DNA of 64,000 nt from Saprospiraceae bacterium. Lineage in GTDB: Bacteria > Bacteroidota > Bacteroidia > Chitinophagales > Saprospiraceae. Below the pieces are notes generated by a model. That model worked only from the letters and a program-made list of their open reading frames with translations, had not been told where the DNA came from and did no database searches. Where the stretch lies: NCBI GenBank assembly GCA_019187225.1, contig JABAQQ010000024.1, positions 166,671 to 230,670 on the forward strand. Direction: 5' to 3'. A program made the position numbers and the translations under genes. Of this stretch, positions 62,921 to 64,000 are shown piece by piece (position 1 is the stretch's first letter; each line of letters starts with the position of its first letter).

Positions 62921-63481
62921 TTACCCCGCCCACCCCTCCCTATCCAAACTCATGTAATGAATCGCCTCCGCCAAATCCTCTATCCTTATATCAGTACTTC
63001 TAGCCAGGTCCGCCGCCGTGCGCGCCACTTTCAGGATGTGGTCGAAGGCCCTTGCAGAAAGTTGCAGCCGCTCCATCGCCGTTTTCAGCAGCGTGAGACC
63101 GGTTTCATTGAGTTTGCACACCTCGCGTACCATGCTGCTCGGCATTTGAGCATTGGAATAAATGCCTTTCAGGTTTTTGAACCGCGCCTCCTGCACCTCG
63201 CGTGCGCGCAGCACCCGCTCGCGGATATCGGCGCTAGTCATTTTGGGTCGTTCGGCATTGGTGAGTTCTTCGATTTTCACCGGCGTCACCTCCACGTGCA
63301 GGTCAATGCGGTCGAGTAGCGGCCCGGAAATCTTTGACAGATAACGTTTTACGACACCGGGGCCGCAGACGCACTCTTTTTCGGGGTGGTTGTAGTAGCC
63401 GCAGGGGCAGGGTTGCGTTGCATACTTGTTACTCAAAATCTCCCTGAGGGCTAAAAAGCCTTTAAACTCTACATATCCCAC
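62921..63481 (-). pseudogene. comM/yifB 3' fragment D (largest) with chimeric 5' end
   Basis: 186 codons are open. From CPCGYYNHPEKECVCGPGVV through ISGPLLDRIDLHVEVTPVKI to [12 protein letters not shown] and TAA this is the C-terminal third of ComM/YifB (Mg-chelatase-like AAA+, full length ~510). The first ~22 codons (GYVEFKGFLALREILSNKYA) are not comM: they come from the flank also seen at F. The P-loop part of the AAA module is absent, so the product would be inactive. comM homology covers 62921-63412. Confidence 0.88.
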
Positions 63482-63893
63482 AAAATTGAATACTTTGGGG
63501 GATTATCTTCGGAAAACACGTATTGATCGTGGGTTATCCCAACCCGAAGTGGCAAGGATGCTGAATGTAACTCCGGATACCGTAACCGGGTGGGAGTTGA
63601 ATCGGCATGAACCTCCTGCAAGGTTAGCCAAAGCCATCATTGCCTTCCTGGGCTTTTGCCCGCTGGCGGGCAAAAGCCCAGGAAAAGAACTCAAATACGC
63701 CAGACTTATTACTGGAAAAACTCAGAGGGAAGTAGCCGAGTTGATAGGGTGCGATGAATCAAACTTGAGGCGCATTGAACTAGATCAGAGAAAGCCAAGA
63801 CCTGAGACACTCAGAAGGATTCGAAATTTCATACTTGCTGCGCGGGCAGTTTGCCAAAAGAATATTAGCAAGGCAGCGATTCTCGGTTTGTAA
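63426..63893 (+). CDS. Double XRE-type helix-turn-helix protein
   Basis: Up to 155 codons. Two HTH modules: LGDYLRKTRIDRGLSQPEVA with RMLNVTPDTVTGWELNRHEP, and LKYARLITGKTQREVAELIG with CDESNLRRIELDQRKPRP. No ATG exists; starts must be TTG (63426 or 63486). Codons before LNTLGDY lie antisense to the comM-D flank, so the natural 5' end may have been replaced at the breakpoint. Probable DNA-binding regulator if expressed. Confidence 0.7.
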   Translation: MLLKISLRAKKPLNSTYPTKLNTLGDYLRKTRIDRGLSQPEVARMLNVTPDTVTGWELNRHEPPARLAKAIIAFLGFCPLAGKSPGKELKYARLITGKTQREVAELIGCDESNLRRIELDQRKPRPETLRRIRNFILAARAVCQKNISKAAILGL

Positions 63894-63964
63894 AAATTCA
63901 TAATGTGAATTTTAATCTTTGACAGAGTTCTTTGAAGATCAATACCTTTCGTTCAAAAAGATGA

Positions 63965-64000
63965 ATGATTGACGAATTGATCAAACTGGTAAGAGAAGGC
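63965..64000 (+). CDS. Possible gene start cut by the window end
   Basis: ATG at 63965 opens MIDELIKLVREG, a plausible N-terminus, and remains open to the last base. Too short to assign. Confidence 0.35.
   Translation, partial: MIDELIKLVREG

Noticed and set aside
62921-63481. Functional short Mg-chelatase-like protein
   Set aside because: Lacks the N-terminal Lon-like domain and the P-loop part of the AAA module, and its first codons derive from the repeat flank.
1-64000. tRNA, rRNA or riboswitch
   Set aside because: No cloverleaf-like or conserved rRNA stretches were recognised; apparent GGTTCGAA-type words lie inside coding genes. A covariance search was not possible here.

Overview
The window looks like a chromosomal segment of a Bacteroidota bacterium, most likely of the Saprospiria/Lewinella/Haliscomenobacter type. 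The evidence is a gliding/type IX secretion (T9SS) gene set (gldJ, a porP/sprF-like gene, porU, porV), several secreted proteins with T9SS type A C-terminal sorting domains, a SusC/SusD pair with a hybrid two-component regulator, an SDR-type threonine dehydrogenase, and mostly leaderless-looking starts without Shine-Dalgarno sequences. No rRNA, tRNA or CRISPR array was seen.

Layout. 1-5 kb: end of a TPR gene, an ATP-cone/nuclease fusion, Hsp20 with an unusually strong SD, an AI-2E family permease, an acyl-CoA transferase and a small orphan. 5-22 kb: gldJ and a porP/sprF-like gene on the minus strand and porU-porV on the plus strand. They are separated by about 9 kb holding metF, a TMTC-like membrane/TPR protein, an EAD11-transmembrane protein paired with a secreted TPR protein, decaying toxin-antitoxin genes and threonine dehydrogenase. 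22-30 kb: a T9SS cargo protein, an ATP-grasp enzyme, two tandem beta-helix lipoproteins, an AraC regulator and a DUF4143 ATPase. 30-39.4 kb: a SusR-like hybrid regulator divergent from susC-susD, with no glycoside hydrolase. 39.4-63.5 kb: an accessory, rearranged region with intact genes (adenine deaminase, DUF5916 protein, T9SS cargo, a second DUF4143 ATPase, a YadA-like/S74 protein, an OmpR-type regulator). These lie among broken genes and at least six pieces of the 3' part of one comM/yifB (Mg-chelatase-like) gene.

How it fits together. PorU (sortase), PorV (shuttle) and GldJ (gliding/T9SS lipoprotein) would export and anchor the four CTD-bearing secreted proteins found here. Two of these share a dockerin-cohesin-CTD cassette. 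The SusC/D pair imports an unknown substrate under the divergent hybrid regulator.

Most unusual features: (i) dispersed comM 3' fragments with chimeric junctions and a shared flank, plus a ~675-bp duplication of one of them that beheads a LytTR regulator; (ii) a GxxExxY nuclease-fold pseudogene framed by 22-bp inverted repeats; (iii) three different tandem repeats that all have a 7-bp unit; (iv) an EAD11 membrane protein and a secreted TPR protein that share an extracytoplasmic motif; (v) a two-copy palindromic 80-94 bp element; (vi) different perfect palindromes in front of both DUF4143 ATPase genes. Several genes carry single inactivating lesions (a Trp-to-TGA stop in a 1317-codon hybrid kinase, a frameshift in a PIN toxin, an amber codon in GxxExxY).
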